Shown piece after piece: positions 6,901 through 15,594 of a stretch of DNA of 38,647 nt. Location of the stretch: positions 1 through 38,647 of the forward strand of contig JADYXR010000236.1 in NCBI GenBank assembly GCA_021772095.1, in the 5' to 3' direction. Within the stretch, counting starts at the first letter, position 1. Every line of letters starts with the position of its first letter. The notes below the pieces were generated by a model. That model did not search any database, was not told the origin of the DNA, and saw only the letters and a program-made list of their open reading frames with translations. The position numbers were made by a program, and so were the translations under genes. Origin of the DNA: Candidatus Obscuribacter sp. (GTDB lineage: Bacteria; Cyanobacteriota; Vampirovibrionia; Obscuribacterales; Obscuribacteraceae).

Positions 6901-9900
6901 GGACCGGCTCTGACGGCACTGGGGCTCGGACTGGCAGTTGCCCAGTTTATGCGCACGCGCAACAAGTATCATGCGGCCAACGTCATGAAAGAATCATTGT
7001 CAGCGGCTGCTGAAGTGAAGCCCATCGAAGACCTTCGACCTGATGTTAGAGCTGAGCGTCCCGCCAGAACTGGCGAAACTGCGAAGTTCGAAATCAAAGG
7101 TGAGGCTCGCGATGGACGTTTGGTATTAGTCAGAGATGCAGCTTCTGCACCATCAGCGGCCACCGATTTTAAAGAAGTTAAAACTGGAAAGACGTTCGAC
7201 CCGGCGAAACTGCAGTTCGATCAATACACTGCAATCGAAGTGAACGGAAAGCAATACTTTGCCGACCTGGATGGACGAGTCTATAAATTCGAAAAGAAAA
7301 TGCTCAGTGATGCGCGTCTATACGAAGACAGTGAAACCCGGCAAATAGAGCTGGTTTCGCGCAAAGACTTAAAGTCCGTTTTGCCGGAAATCAAAGTCAT
7401 TCCGGAAGCCCTCGAGATGACACATGAGCATCCACACAAGGCAATGCCGAAAGAATGGCAGCGGGAGTTTGATTTCATTCGTGATGCGAAGCGCGCTCTG
7501 GCTGAGAACGATAAGACTGTGTCCAAACGTTTGGAAGCTCTTGACCGCGCAGTGAAGGGTTTGAATGATATCGCCCCTGGTGACAGGCAGAGAATGGTCG
7601 CCGAACTTGCTCGGCAGATGGAGCAAGTCGGCATCAAGATAGAGTTCACCGATAGCGCTGCTCCTGGCGGCGAAATGAAACTCTCATTAAGCGAAACTGG
7701 TTCCGATCGGAAATTGGTTATCTCGAGTGACAAAGACAAGCCACCTTCGATTGAGTTCAAAGACAATCAAGGTAAGCCGAAGACCGAGTCAGGAGCCGTC
7801 AAAGTAGCCGACGAATTGTCTCGAATGGAAGCTGGCGTTTCGAAGCAGTTGAAAGATTCTAACGTAAGAGAAAAACTCGGTAAGACGGATCCGGAATTAG
7901 CCAAAGATGCCTCTCATAAGGAAGTCCGCAGAAGCTTTCTCGACGGTCTGCCGAACAATTGGCGAGAAGCTCGCGAGCATGTCTTGGGCTTTCAGCAAGC
8001 GATCAAGGGTGCCGATCCTAGAACAACGATTGCCACTTTAATGACTGAGTTGGGCAAGGCGTCACCTGAAGTCAGTCAAAGAACGCTCGCCCAGTTGGAA
8101 GTGGAACTAAAGGCCTCCGGAATAGAAGCGAAGGCGACGGTTGGTCAAGGCGCGGAACGTTCGACTCTTTCCATGTTGGCGCCGGACGGCAAGACCAAGT
8201 TGATCTTCTCTACTGACGGGACGAAGCCTGTATTAGAACCGCATAGCGGCTTGTTGCCGGGTGTTGCTGTTCAAGATGACGTCGCTTTTGATAAAGCAAT
8301 GAAAGAAGTGACGAGAAAAGTAGCGGAGGGTGGTGGCGCCGACGGTGCGCTGAAGAAACCCGCAGTTGATACTGAGGAAGGCTCCTTCAGCAAAAAACGT
8401 GAACCTAAGGTTGACACCATAGCTGATGCGCAAAAAAACTCCACAACTCAACTCGACGCTATCAAAAAACTTCTCAAAGGAGACAAGTTGACCGAGGCCG
8501 AAGCTGTAATGAAGCGGCTCGACGGCATGATAACTGCCGAGAAAATCACTCCGACAGCGGCAATCGAATTGCAAAATATGATGGTCAGGGCAGCAAGAAC
8601 AGATCGTGTTCTGAAACCCGAGTCGCTTGATTTGATGGCGAAGCTCGATGCCAAAGCGATGGGAAATGTTCTTGAATTTAACGCGGCTTTGCTTACGGAT
8701 GCAGTGAATTCCGGCAAGTACACGGTTGAGCAATTGAACACTCAGATCACAGATGTTGATAAGTTTACAGCCACACTCAACCAGCTCAAGCTGTCACAAG
8801 AGATGGTATCAATGTCCCCTGCCGCTCGAACCGCCGAACAAGCCTCGCGTATTTTAGAACTCGGTCTCGATAAAAATCCTGCCATCAGCAAGATTTTCAA
8901 CGACCGTTCAGTGCCGAAGTCGGGCGTGGACGCGCTGTTGAAAGTACTCGATGGGGCCAGCACCGGCAACGTGGAGTTGGACAAAATCCTCACCAAAGAT
9001 GTAGTCGATCGTTTGTCAACTTCGCAGAGCGGGCTCGATCATCTTAAGCTGCTGGAGACCGTTGCCGTGTCTGGCGAGATCCTGGATGGCAGCCTCAAAC
9101 GACCACCATCAGTCGTTCAACAATTGCTTGACGCCGACTCCCGATCAATACGCGAAGTCGGCTCACTGGTACGCAAAGCCGCGATCCCGAATGAGCAGAC
9201 GACATTAATGCTGAAGGATATTCTCACTCTCAAGACTGGCGAGAGGCAGTATGCAGCAGCGAACGGTTATGCCTACATGGATCCTGCCGTGCGCGATCGA
9301 GTCATGAAAATCGAGAATGGCGATCTGCGGGCTGCATTGGCACAACAATCTACAGCCAAGCTCAATTCGGTAGAGCAGGTCGATAAAATTGTGGCGGCTC
9401 ATGACCGCTCAACTGAGATGGGCTCCCTCGTCAGGTCTCTTTTGTCAGCGGAATCTATGAGCAACGTCGATAAACCCGCGCTTCTTAACAAGGTAGTCGA
9501 CTTGAACCTGACAAATACAGAGGCTGCAAAAATCGCGGCTGCGATAGCGGGCGACAGTCCAGTTCTGTCTGTTGCACAACTAAAGTCCATACTGGGTGAT
9601 CCTCCAGCCGCTCGCAATGCAGTCCTTGACCTGATTAGCTCAGGCAAACTTAAAAGTGGAGAGCTTGCAGCCGCCATCGCCGCCGACCCTGACGCGCGAG
9701 CTCTGGCACGTGGTCTTGCTGATGACGTCGTCAAGGAAGGTGATGTTCGCCAGCTGCTTGAGAAAGAACGCACCAACGCCGAAGCGTACACCAGAGAGGC
9801 TCCGCATTTCGACGGTGAGCCTGTTTCTTGGAAACCGAATTTTACGGAGAACGACAAGGTTCGCGATCAGATCGACAGAGTGCGCTCTGTTCTAAAAGCG

Positions 9901-12900
9901 CATGAAGCCAATGTCTATAAACTCACAAATGCAGAATTTGCTGACATGATCTCTAATCCGCGAAGAGCATTTGAGATCTCAGTAAAACTGCCAGCGCAAT
10001 ACCATGCTGATCCAGCGCTGGCAGAGGTTCAACGAAGAGCGCTGGAGCATCTAGAGAGGCTTGGCAGCAAAATTGACGGCGAAACAAAAGAGAGCATGAG
10101 AAGCTTCATCGAAGAAGCCGGTCGTATCAAACAGGCCAGTCCGAAGGAGTTGGCAGACCGCATGCTAAACCTCGAGTTTCTCATGCAGGAACTCAAACTC
10201 AATCCTGAGCTATCGAGAGAGGCAATCAATCGCTATCTGGCCTCGGTTCACATATCCAGTCAAATTGGTCAAGCCGAAACTCGGGCGTTGGTCTCCGGTT
10301 TAAGACAACGGATGCCCAAAGGAGCGTTCGAGGTCTTTGTTCATGGCAGCTCCTATGAAACTGCAATTGTGTCCGCCTCCAAACAAGGAGAAAATTTCGA
10401 TCCAAATCATCCGGCCAAAAGCCCGGAAGATAAAAGTCGTATCTTCACAGGAACGCTCGAAGTAACCACAGAGTTTGCGGCTCGTTTGGTTAAGGATCAA
10501 ACCAGAAGTAGAGCAACAGACGTACCGGCTTTAGTCGGAATCGCCCTTCCGGCAGAGGTAGCGAAGGATCTCAGCGATCGAGGACTGATCTGGACACGCA
10601 AACTGATTGACCGTGATGCCTATGAAACAATCATCGAGCCTTCTGCTCTAGAGATTATCAAAGAAAAAGGATTCATTTTCCCGATCGACACTGAAACTCA
10701 CGTAACACTGATCGATGGTGTCGCGCCGGGGCAGCGTGGAAAGACCGCGAGTGTTTACTCAGTGCCTCGTGAAGCATTCGACAAGATGCTGCAATCTTTG
10801 CCTGCCGAACACACCGTGACGGTCAAGGATCCCGCGACGGGAAAGGATGTTATCCGTATTCGCGCCGGTCATGAAGCCGAGGCCAATCGTTTAATTCTGG
10901 ACGCAGCTAAAACACAAGGATTGAAACCGATCAAAGTAGATGCTGATGGCAGGCCAGCTCCGGACACAACGGTTAAACCTGTCGAAGCTGCTGAAAGAAG
11001 AACCGGCGCCGTTCCACACTACGACGCTCTGCCCAAGACGGCTGACAAACTGGTGTCAGAGATCAACGAACGTGTTGCGGAGGTCTTCAAAGAAGTTACT
11101 CGTGAGCAGTTCGAGAAGATGGATCCAGTCGCAAAGCAAAAACTGATCGACAGCGCTGTCGAGCGAATAATGCCGCTCATGGAGCAGTATGCACAACGCC
11201 TTGGGCTGCCAAAAGACCTGATCAATAAAAACAACATCACATTCGATTCGCTCAACAATGCCGGTGGCGTTTACAGGATGGGAAGCGACAAATTAGTTAT
11301 CGATATCCATGCCGGCTTCCCTGCCAATGAGGCGTTTCACGAGCTGGTTCACAAGATGCGCGCGCTCGACTTGAAAGCGGCTTTCCAGGCGGATCCGACT
11401 GGAGCGCGATTGGCCTTGATGGAGAAAATGCTTGCCGACGGACACGCGCGGATTAGAGCCGATGGTGTTATTGCCGACCGCCCTAAGTTTGCAGATCCGA
11501 AAGTAGCGGCTGAATTCCGCCAGTTAGCTGATTACCATATTTTAAAACAGCTCAATAAAACCGGTCATGTAGACTCGAGCAAGATACCGCCTGCAAAGGC
11601 TCCTTCAGCCGAATTGCTTAAAGCGTTCGGATCTTCGCAAGCAGATTTGTACAATGCTGTGGCCAATGAAGTGGCGAATTTTACAGAGGCAGTCGAGCTG
11701 ATCGAAAGCAGCAAACTGTCTAAAGAATCAAGCGATTATGTCTCCAAAAAAGCTGGAGATTTCAAACACTGGCTCGACAATCCAAAAGGTTCAGAGGTAG
11801 TAAGACTGGCTGTTCACGAGGTTCTTACGGGACCGAAGCTTGGATCGCCTGCAGAACAAATCAAAGCAGTGCAAGACAAAATAGCGTTTCTTACCGCGAC
11901 CAAAAAAGGTGATAAATCAACCGGCGTTCAGGTTACCGAAGATGTCGTTAAACAGATGATGGAGAGCTATTCCAAATCGGATCCAAAAATCGAGGCATTG
12001 ATCGCCGCCGATAGTGCCATTAAGTTTAGTCGCGATGGTGCAGCTAGTGCCGAATTTAGTGCGCCGGCCAGATCGTTGAGAGCCAATCCGTATGTGTCTA
12101 AACTTTTTGCTACAGCCAGTGTTGACCGCATTGGCCGATTGCCGGGCGGTAACCCGGAATACGCATTTTCCAATGAAGAGATCGCCGCTCGCAAAAGTGA
12201 CATCGCCGAACGCGCGCGCCGACTCAATCGCGATATTAAGACCGGACAAGTGCCTCCTGAAAAATTGGCCGAATCACAAAAGGTATTCTCTGAATTCGTT
12301 GAATACTTGCGAACCGCTGCAGAGCAGCAACGTCTCAACAGAGCTCTAGCTAGCGAAAACTTTACCGAAGCAAGAGCGCTGGCACTGAAGCTGCAAGAGA
12401 AATTCGCAAGTAACCCCGAATATAACAAACACGCAGTTGAATATCTCGTCATCAATGGTTTGATTAAACCCGAAGAACTGCATCCAGCCTTCAAAGGCTT
12501 GGCGGAAATTGGTAACGGTGCCGGAAACGAACCGGTTGCGATCAAGGAACCACCGGCGGTGGCAAGGGAACGAGTGGAAATGGAAACCGTCGATCGGGTC
12601 GCCAAATCAACTGAGATTTTGAAGCCGGCGCGAAGATTAACTGACGGAAAAAATGTCGATCACATCTATGCTAAAGGATTCGAAATCGTAGGCGTTGACG
12701 GCAAAGCCGTCACTGTCAAAGGGATTCGCAAGCCGCTGAGCGGAGAAGGTGAAGTGGTTTATTTGGTCGAAGGCAAAGGCGGTCGTTTTGAACCTGCTCC
12801 GGAGATCACTAAAATTGCCAAGGAACGACTGGGCAAAAATGATACACTGACCGAGGCTCTCAAAGATCCGGCCAAGGCGTCCGAAATATTGAACCGCTAC

Positions 12901-13560
12901 GCGCAGGCCTCACAAGATTCACGCGATAGCGTCGGTTATGATACCAGAGGTCAACTCGTCGATTATCGCGCAGTGGCACGAGCTGCCGTAACGTCCTTCG
13001 GACCGACTGCCACCGTAGAAGGTACCAGTGTCAGATTCCAATCCGAATCCGGTATTGCAATGGTGGTTAAGATGAAACCGCCTGAAATCGGCAAAGACAA
13101 GGTGAAGTCGCTGACTGACCTTGACCTTACCGACGAGAAATTGGCCAAATTGTTGGAAGATTTCAAACTCCCGGAAGAACTCGACAAGCTAGCCAGAGAG
13201 AAGTTAGAAAAAGCGCTGTTGGAATATCTCAAGGACAAGTCTGAGGCTAGAGACTTCGAATCCGCGAAGAAGGCGCTTGCAAAGGAGATCCGCGAAGGTC
13301 GTGGTGGAACAGTTTCCCAAGAGCTGCGCGAAATTTTTAAACAGTTCGATGTTGAGATGGAAGGCGGCAAACCGAAGTTTGAAAACGGTCACCTCGTCCT
13401 GCGACTCAAGACAGGAGAAGGCGCTGAGCCGCTCCATGCCAGGGTCGGCGGGACATTTGAAAAAGCGAAAGGCAAGCTCGTTCCAATCATGATGATTATT
13501 CTGGCCGTCGCGCATCAATCGCAAGACCGCACTCAGTCTCCCGTTGCGCCAACGCGCTAG
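3976..13560 (+). CDS. Giant modular protein 1 (3,194 aa) with conserved ends; ART-like and HExxH motifs
   Basis: No whole-length family is recognised. Residues 1-525 and about 2880-3194 match the ends of giant protein 2; the middle does not. There is no signal peptide and the N-terminus is hydrophilic and acidic. In order: 60-300 beta-rich DG-repeat-like; 300-525 helical; 527-700 highly charged; about 700-970 helical, TPR-like. A hydrophobic stretch spans 976-992. Two copies of an alpha/beta unit lie at 1182-1261 and 1328-1422. A long helical-repeat region covers about 1500-1950. An ART-like segment has H2123-G-S-S, a TT near 2164 and Y2216-E-T-I-I-E2221. A metallopeptidase-like motif H2455-E-x-x-H2459 has a candidate third ligand E2565 in NEVANF. 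The C-terminal module ends in LVPIMMI and a polar tail. The start is supported by AGGA at 3962-3965 (10 nt spacing). The enzymatic calls are tentative; the gene itself is certain. Confidence 0.85.
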   Translation: MEPENPRPDDATKAQKPETKKEPSSDLASYDLPTSVAMALQADADRDLLTLEAAPKAENPAAIDKPDPAAQTKLAALFQGVESQSALKGRVQSTAATDFQSLGVTVKPLADGTLGASVSFEFPHARQLRGDAGVKTNYTKSPAEAPSYKGEKIQTIIVTPPDRRNPEGTIVIETAKGQISLSPTERHHFVAPAVFNFVDSDGNKVAILGNGDKTIDHKDGTRTTQFGPFDGEKRQFKREVVNADQKSSVTYFQDGRRSIAFDPERADGNVSVTELPRGGAFAYEAKFLKPPSEVPENLAECTKAFGKATTTGDRNEQLKQLKKLAELEQQSPGAKLVLDKFAAASLENLGMVRYARLDQDGGPIGVLFGLGSLPSKERLDVLRVAARDLRATADSGALSPDQWTMAVRGMAFALRDSKGEAAKNGEVGLPDQFAGLLEKGINGPGREAAMNAVFDMIKLGGKPSVKELELAEPFVPICITGLSKAYAETGSFSNNGFSKQLDDLKLLSENGNRAAGLIMTAIKDGQVEKAAADLKAPLKDGAPADVRKGAADDNADDDSETFETSAMLDEGDDPAEKKTEKTPAQLLKEKDDGFDELLKRLDKEIDKEKTEFDIMSEALRKARAESLGLRIKSGTILAQEEEADEKQDKEKLDVYSKQLADLRRLDKDAENAERRIFEHLPEGIKARTMKSVVQISSGKDEHIEKGEMQLCRLVKENPQLATNKQFRDLVLLSYAEMAAARELRGLGEWKPKVKPEDVLTGKAEAPKDGGPADPIELLKKANQVFFQDDGGGIEKATPLFQQAIAAQKAQDLLSDKSRVQLFISSLGQDAKIAQNSQAGKDVQELVKERIAHKGLEEKAADKADSARDVYSSLRMNYAFARIASGKPTLYEDAVKDVMACLRDNPSMSFDGGFQTNCRQAFKAHAQNRKAIDEAIAAGQKEEPKPVYNDLDLNKIARNGGGKDAPLERYTSDDLTGPALTALGLGLAVAQFMRTRNKYHAANVMKESLSAAAEVKPIEDLRPDVRAERPARTGETAKFEIKGEARDGRLVLVRDAASAPSAATDFKEVKTGKTFDPAKLQFDQYTAIEVNGKQYFADLDGRVYKFEKKMLSDARLYEDSETRQIELVSRKDLKSVLPEIKVIPEALEMTHEHPHKAMPKEWQREFDFIRDAKRALAENDKTVSKRLEALDRAVKGLNDIAPGDRQRMVAELARQMEQVGIKIEFTDSAAPGGEMKLSLSETGSDRKLVISSDKDKPPSIEFKDNQGKPKTESGAVKVADELSRMEAGVSKQLKDSNVREKLGKTDPELAKDASHKEVRRSFLDGLPNNWREAREHVLGFQQAIKGADPRTTIATLMTELGKASPEVSQRTLAQLEVELKASGIEAKATVGQGAERSTLSMLAPDGKTKLIFSTDGTKPVLEPHSGLLPGVAVQDDVAFDKAMKEVTRKVAEGGGADGALKKPAVDTEEGSFSKKREPKVDTIADAQKNSTTQLDAIKKLLKGDKLTEAEAVMKRLDGMITAEKITPTAAIELQNMMVRAARTDRVLKPESLDLMAKLDAKAMGNVLEFNAALLTDAVNSGKYTVEQLNTQITDVDKFTATLNQLKLSQEMVSMSPAARTAEQASRILELGLDKNPAISKIFNDRSVPKSGVDALLKVLDGASTGNVELDKILTKDVVDRLSTSQSGLDHLKLLETVAVSGEILDGSLKRPPSVVQQLLDADSRSIREVGSLVRKAAIPNEQTTLMLKDILTLKTGERQYAAANGYAYMDPAVRDRVMKIENGDLRAALAQQSTAKLNSVEQVDKIVAAHDRSTEMGSLVRSLLSAESMSNVDKPALLNKVVDLNLTNTEAAKIAAAIAGDSPVLSVAQLKSILGDPPAARNAVLDLISSGKLKSGELAAAIAADPDARALARGLADDVVKEGDVRQLLEKERTNAEAYTREAPHFDGEPVSWKPNFTENDKVRDQIDRVRSVLKAHEANVYKLTNAEFADMISNPRRAFEISVKLPAQYHADPALAEVQRRALEHLERLGSKIDGETKESMRSFIEEAGRIKQASPKELADRMLNLEFLMQELKLNPELSREAINRYLASVHISSQIGQAETRALVSGLRQRMPKGAFEVFVHGSSYETAIVSASKQGENFDPNHPAKSPEDKSRIFTGTLEVTTEFAARLVKDQTRSRATDVPALVGIALPAEVAKDLSDRGLIWTRKLIDRDAYETIIEPSALEIIKEKGFIFPIDTETHVTLIDGVAPGQRGKTASVYSVPREAFDKMLQSLPAEHTVTVKDPATGKDVIRIRAGHEAEANRLILDAAKTQGLKPIKVDADGRPAPDTTVKPVEAAERRTGAVPHYDALPKTADKLVSEINERVAEVFKEVTREQFEKMDPVAKQKLIDSAVERIMPLMEQYAQRLGLPKDLINKNNITFDSLNNAGGVYRMGSDKLVIDIHAGFPANEAFHELVHKMRALDLKAAFQADPTGARLALMEKMLADGHARIRADGVIADRPKFADPKVAAEFRQLADYHILKQLNKTGHVDSSKIPPAKAPSAELLKAFGSSQADLYNAVANEVANFTEAVELIESSKLSKESSDYVSKKAGDFKHWLDNPKGSEVVRLAVHEVLTGPKLGSPAEQIKAVQDKIAFLTATKKGDKSTGVQVTEDVVKQMMESYSKSDPKIEALIAADSAIKFSRDGAASAEFSAPARSLRANPYVSKLFATASVDRIGRLPGGNPEYAFSNEEIAARKSDIAERARRLNRDIKTGQVPPEKLAESQKVFSEFVEYLRTAAEQQRLNRALASENFTEARALALKLQEKFASNPEYNKHAVEYLVINGLIKPEELHPAFKGLAEIGNGAGNEPVAIKEPPAVARERVEMETVDRVAKSTEILKPARRLTDGKNVDHIYAKGFEIVGVDGKAVTVKGIRKPLSGEGEVVYLVEGKGGRFEPAPEITKIAKERLGKNDTLTEALKDPAKASEILNRYAQASQDSRDSVGYDTRGQLVDYRAVARAAVTSFGPTATVEGTSVRFQSESGIAMVVKMKPPEIGKDKVKSLTDLDLTDEKLAKLLEDFKLPEELDKLAREKLEKALLEYLKDKSEARDFESAKKALAKEIREGRGGTVSQELREIFKQFDVEMEGGKPKFENGHLVLRLKTGEGAEPLHARVGGTFEKAKGKLVPIMMIILAVAHQSQDRTQSPVAPTR
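10321..10671 (+). other. ADP-ribosyltransferase-like segment in giant protein 1
   Basis: Residues 2116-2232 read FVHGSSYETA (the H-G-S/T that starts the ART fold), then FTGTLEVTTEFAARL about 35 residues later, then GIALPAEV and YETIIEPSAL. The His, the Thr/Tyr-region and the late Glu fall in the order expected of PARP- or toxin-type ART domains. An RNA 2'-phosphotransferase-like relative or an inactive ART is also possible. This rests on motif order only. Confidence 0.35.
11170..11710 (+). other. HExxH metallopeptidase-like segment in giant protein 1
   Basis: GVYRMGSDKLVIDI precedes NEAFHELVHKMR (H2455, E2456, H2459). This is the strand-then-HExxH layout of small zinc metallopeptidases. Glu2565 in VANEVANFTEA, 106 residues on, could be the third zinc ligand in gluzincin style. 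No further domain identity is visible. Confidence 0.4.
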
Positions 13561-13590
13561 TCGATTGAAGGTTCAATTTGCTTAAAAGGT

Positions 13591-13618
13591 GAACGACTGT
13601 GCAAATGCACAGTTGTTC
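13591..13618. terminator. Bidirectional terminator between giant gene 1 and small gene B
   Basis: The 12-bp stem GAACGACTGTGC (13591-13602) pairs with 13607-13618 with one G-U, loop AAAT. It lies between the plus-strand stop at 13560 and the minus-strand stop at 13649. On the minus strand it is followed by ACCTTTT. On the plus strand the T content is low, so it is stronger for the small gene. Confidence 0.6.
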
Positions 13619-13648
13619 TATTGATCTGCACTCTCTTGAATTTCGCGT

Positions 13649-13825
13649 TTAATTCTGACGTTGGCTGATGCAACCTGGCATCAAATCCGAGAGCAATTCT
13701 TGCGCCAACAGCATGTCCGTATCAAACTCCAGCGAGTCTGTTCTCGTCGCCGCTTTTTCAGGAGTAGCAAACATGTCGATCATCAGTTCGGGAAGAAAAT
13801 TGGATTGTTGTGTTGAGTTGTTCAT
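13649..13825 (-). CDS. Small acidic conserved protein B, divergent partner of giant gene 2
   Basis: A 58-residue acidic protein (nine D/E, three K/R) of no known family, paralogous to the protein at 3611-3808: LPELMIDM and DMLLAQELLSDL align with LPELFISDM and DMLLAEELLSDL. I start it at the ATG at 13825 rather than the in-frame ATG at 13879. GGAAGGG (complement of 13831-13837) lies 5 nt upstream of 13825. The extra 18 codons would also run through the 22-bp block that is non-coding promoter in cassette 1. A minus-strand TATGAT (13865-13870) lies about 40 bp upstream. The end PGCISQRQN differs from protein A (PSKPAGRVWN). The role is unknown; position suggests it acts on, or with, the adjacent giant protein. 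Confidence 0.7.
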   Translation of the reverse strand: MNNSTQQSNFLPELMIDMFATPEKAATRTDSLEFDTDMLLAQELLSDLMPGCISQRQN

Positions 13826-14019
13826 ATGTGCCCTTCCGCCTGAATGATCGCCTTCGATGGAAATATCATAAGTTTTCAAAGTTGACCAAATCTTGGCAGC
13901 CCATTAGGAGCCTCTAAATCTGACCAACTTTCGACCAAACCACATTAGAAGCCGTTTTTCGTGTCCAATGTCGTAATCAATCGGGGTACATCTTTAAAAG
14001 ACATCGCAGAGGCTTAACA
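13826..14019. promoter_or_regulatory. Divergent promoter/operator region, cassette 2
   Basis: Counterpart of 3809-3975. It has the conserved 22-bp block at 13853-13874 and GACCAA boxes at 13884-13889, 13922-13927 and 13933-13938. CCAA-ATC-TTGG overlaps the first box. Plus-strand TGTCCA (13962-13967) is followed 19 bp later by TACATC (13987-13992). Relative to cassette 1 there are 18 extra bp between the first and second boxes, while the 11-bp spacing of the last two is kept. AGAGG at 14008-14012 is the ribosome site of the giant gene. Confidence 0.75.
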
Positions 14020-15594
14020 ATGTCAGATACCGAAAATCCTCAACCCGAGGATGCGCAGAAAAAACGCGTACCGGAAACCAAAGACACCAAAGAATTTGAC
14101 GAAAAAACTTCTGCGTCTATAAAGATGGGCGACGATGCCGAATTGAAATCGCTTCTGGATCCGGAAAAACTAAAGGATGGTTCCAGCCCGACGGATTCGG
14201 CAGAGAAAGGCGGTACGGAACCTGACAGTCAGGCAGACAAGTATGCCCATCATTTTCAGTCGGTCGAGACTCAAGCCGATGTGAAAAAGCTGCTGCAAGA
14301 CATTGTCTCTCCGGATTTCGAAAAGCTTGGAGTCAACGTTAAGCCTCTTGCCGACGGTACACTTGGTTCGTCAGCTGCTTTCGATTTTCCGAATGCCACT
14401 CAAGTGCGTGGCGAATTGGGTGTAAAAACTGATTTCACTAAGAATCCAGAGAAAGCACCGAGCTATAACGGCGAAAAGATTCAAGCAATAACCGTCACCG
14501 CACCTAGCGCCAAAAAACCGGACGGGATAGTTGCGATTGAAACGGCGAAAGGCACCATAACTCTGACTCCGGCTGAGAGCAGTAAGTTCGAGTTTCCGCC
14601 AGTCTTTTCTTTTACAGATAAAGATGGAAATGCCACCACAATTCTGGCCAATGGTGACAAAACCGTTGTGCATAAAGATGGCTCCCGAACCACGCAATTC
14701 GGAAAGTTCGACAGTGAAGGTCGGCAGTTTAAGCGAGAATTCGACGATGGTGAGCGCAAATCATCCGTTACATATTTCCAGGACGGCCGGCGAATGATCG
14801 ACTTTCATCCACCGCTGGATGACGGCAGTGCTTCCGTTACGGAACGCCCAAGAGCCAATGACCTGGCTTATGATGCTAAATTCCTAACGCCACCATCAGA
14901 GGTGCCGCAGAAACTACAGGAGTGCTCGAAAGCTCTCGAAAAAGCCACCAAGGGCGGTGACTATAAGACGCAATTAGAACAGGTCAAGAAGCTGGCTGAG
15001 CTCGAATTGCAGTCGCCCGAAGCAAAACAAATCCTCGATCGATTTGCTGAATCCAGTCGTGAAAATATGGGCATGACTCGGTACGCGCGATCGAATCAAG
15101 AAGGCGGACCGATAGGCGTATTGATTGCTATGGGCAGTTTGACTTCGAAGGAACGATTCGATGTTCTTCGGGCTGCGGCCAATGATCTGACGACCGCCGC
15201 AGACCGTGGCAACTTGACACGTGAGCAGTGCACTTTGGCCGCTCGGGGCATGGCATTTGCAATGCACGACGGTAAGGGCGAGCCCGTAGAAAATGGCAAA
15301 AGCTTGGCCGGCATGTTCGCCGACGTTCAAATGATCGCAATGAATGGCGAACAGCAGGATTGGGTTATGGATAATGCCGATAAGATGATCAAGTTGGGAG
15401 CCAAGCCGACTGTGCAAAAGCTAGGTCTGGCCGAGGCATTTGTGCCGATCTATCTGATGGGCTTGCAAAAGACTTTTGCCGAGACCGGGACTGTTAAACA
15501 ATTTTCCAAACAATTGGAAGAGATGAAAAAACTCGCAGACGGTGGCAACCGGGCCGCTCTTTCTGTAATGATTGCCATCAAAGACGGTGGCATG
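14020..15594 (+). other. Conserved N-terminal module of the giant family
   Basis: Residues 1-525 align throughout with residues 1-525 of giant protein 1 (3976-5550), for example in VKPLADGTLG, NGDKT, KDG-RTTQFG and SSVTYFQDGRR. The first 60 residues are disordered and acidic, then about 240 residues are beta-rich with DG turns, then helical. It is shared by both giants although the regions after it are unrelated, so it is the candidate common docking, export or assembly module. Confidence 0.75.

Noticed and set aside
13826..13879. Upstream in-frame start for small protein B
   Set aside because: It would translate the 22-bp promoter block conserved with cassette 1, and the ribosome site sits at the downstream ATG.
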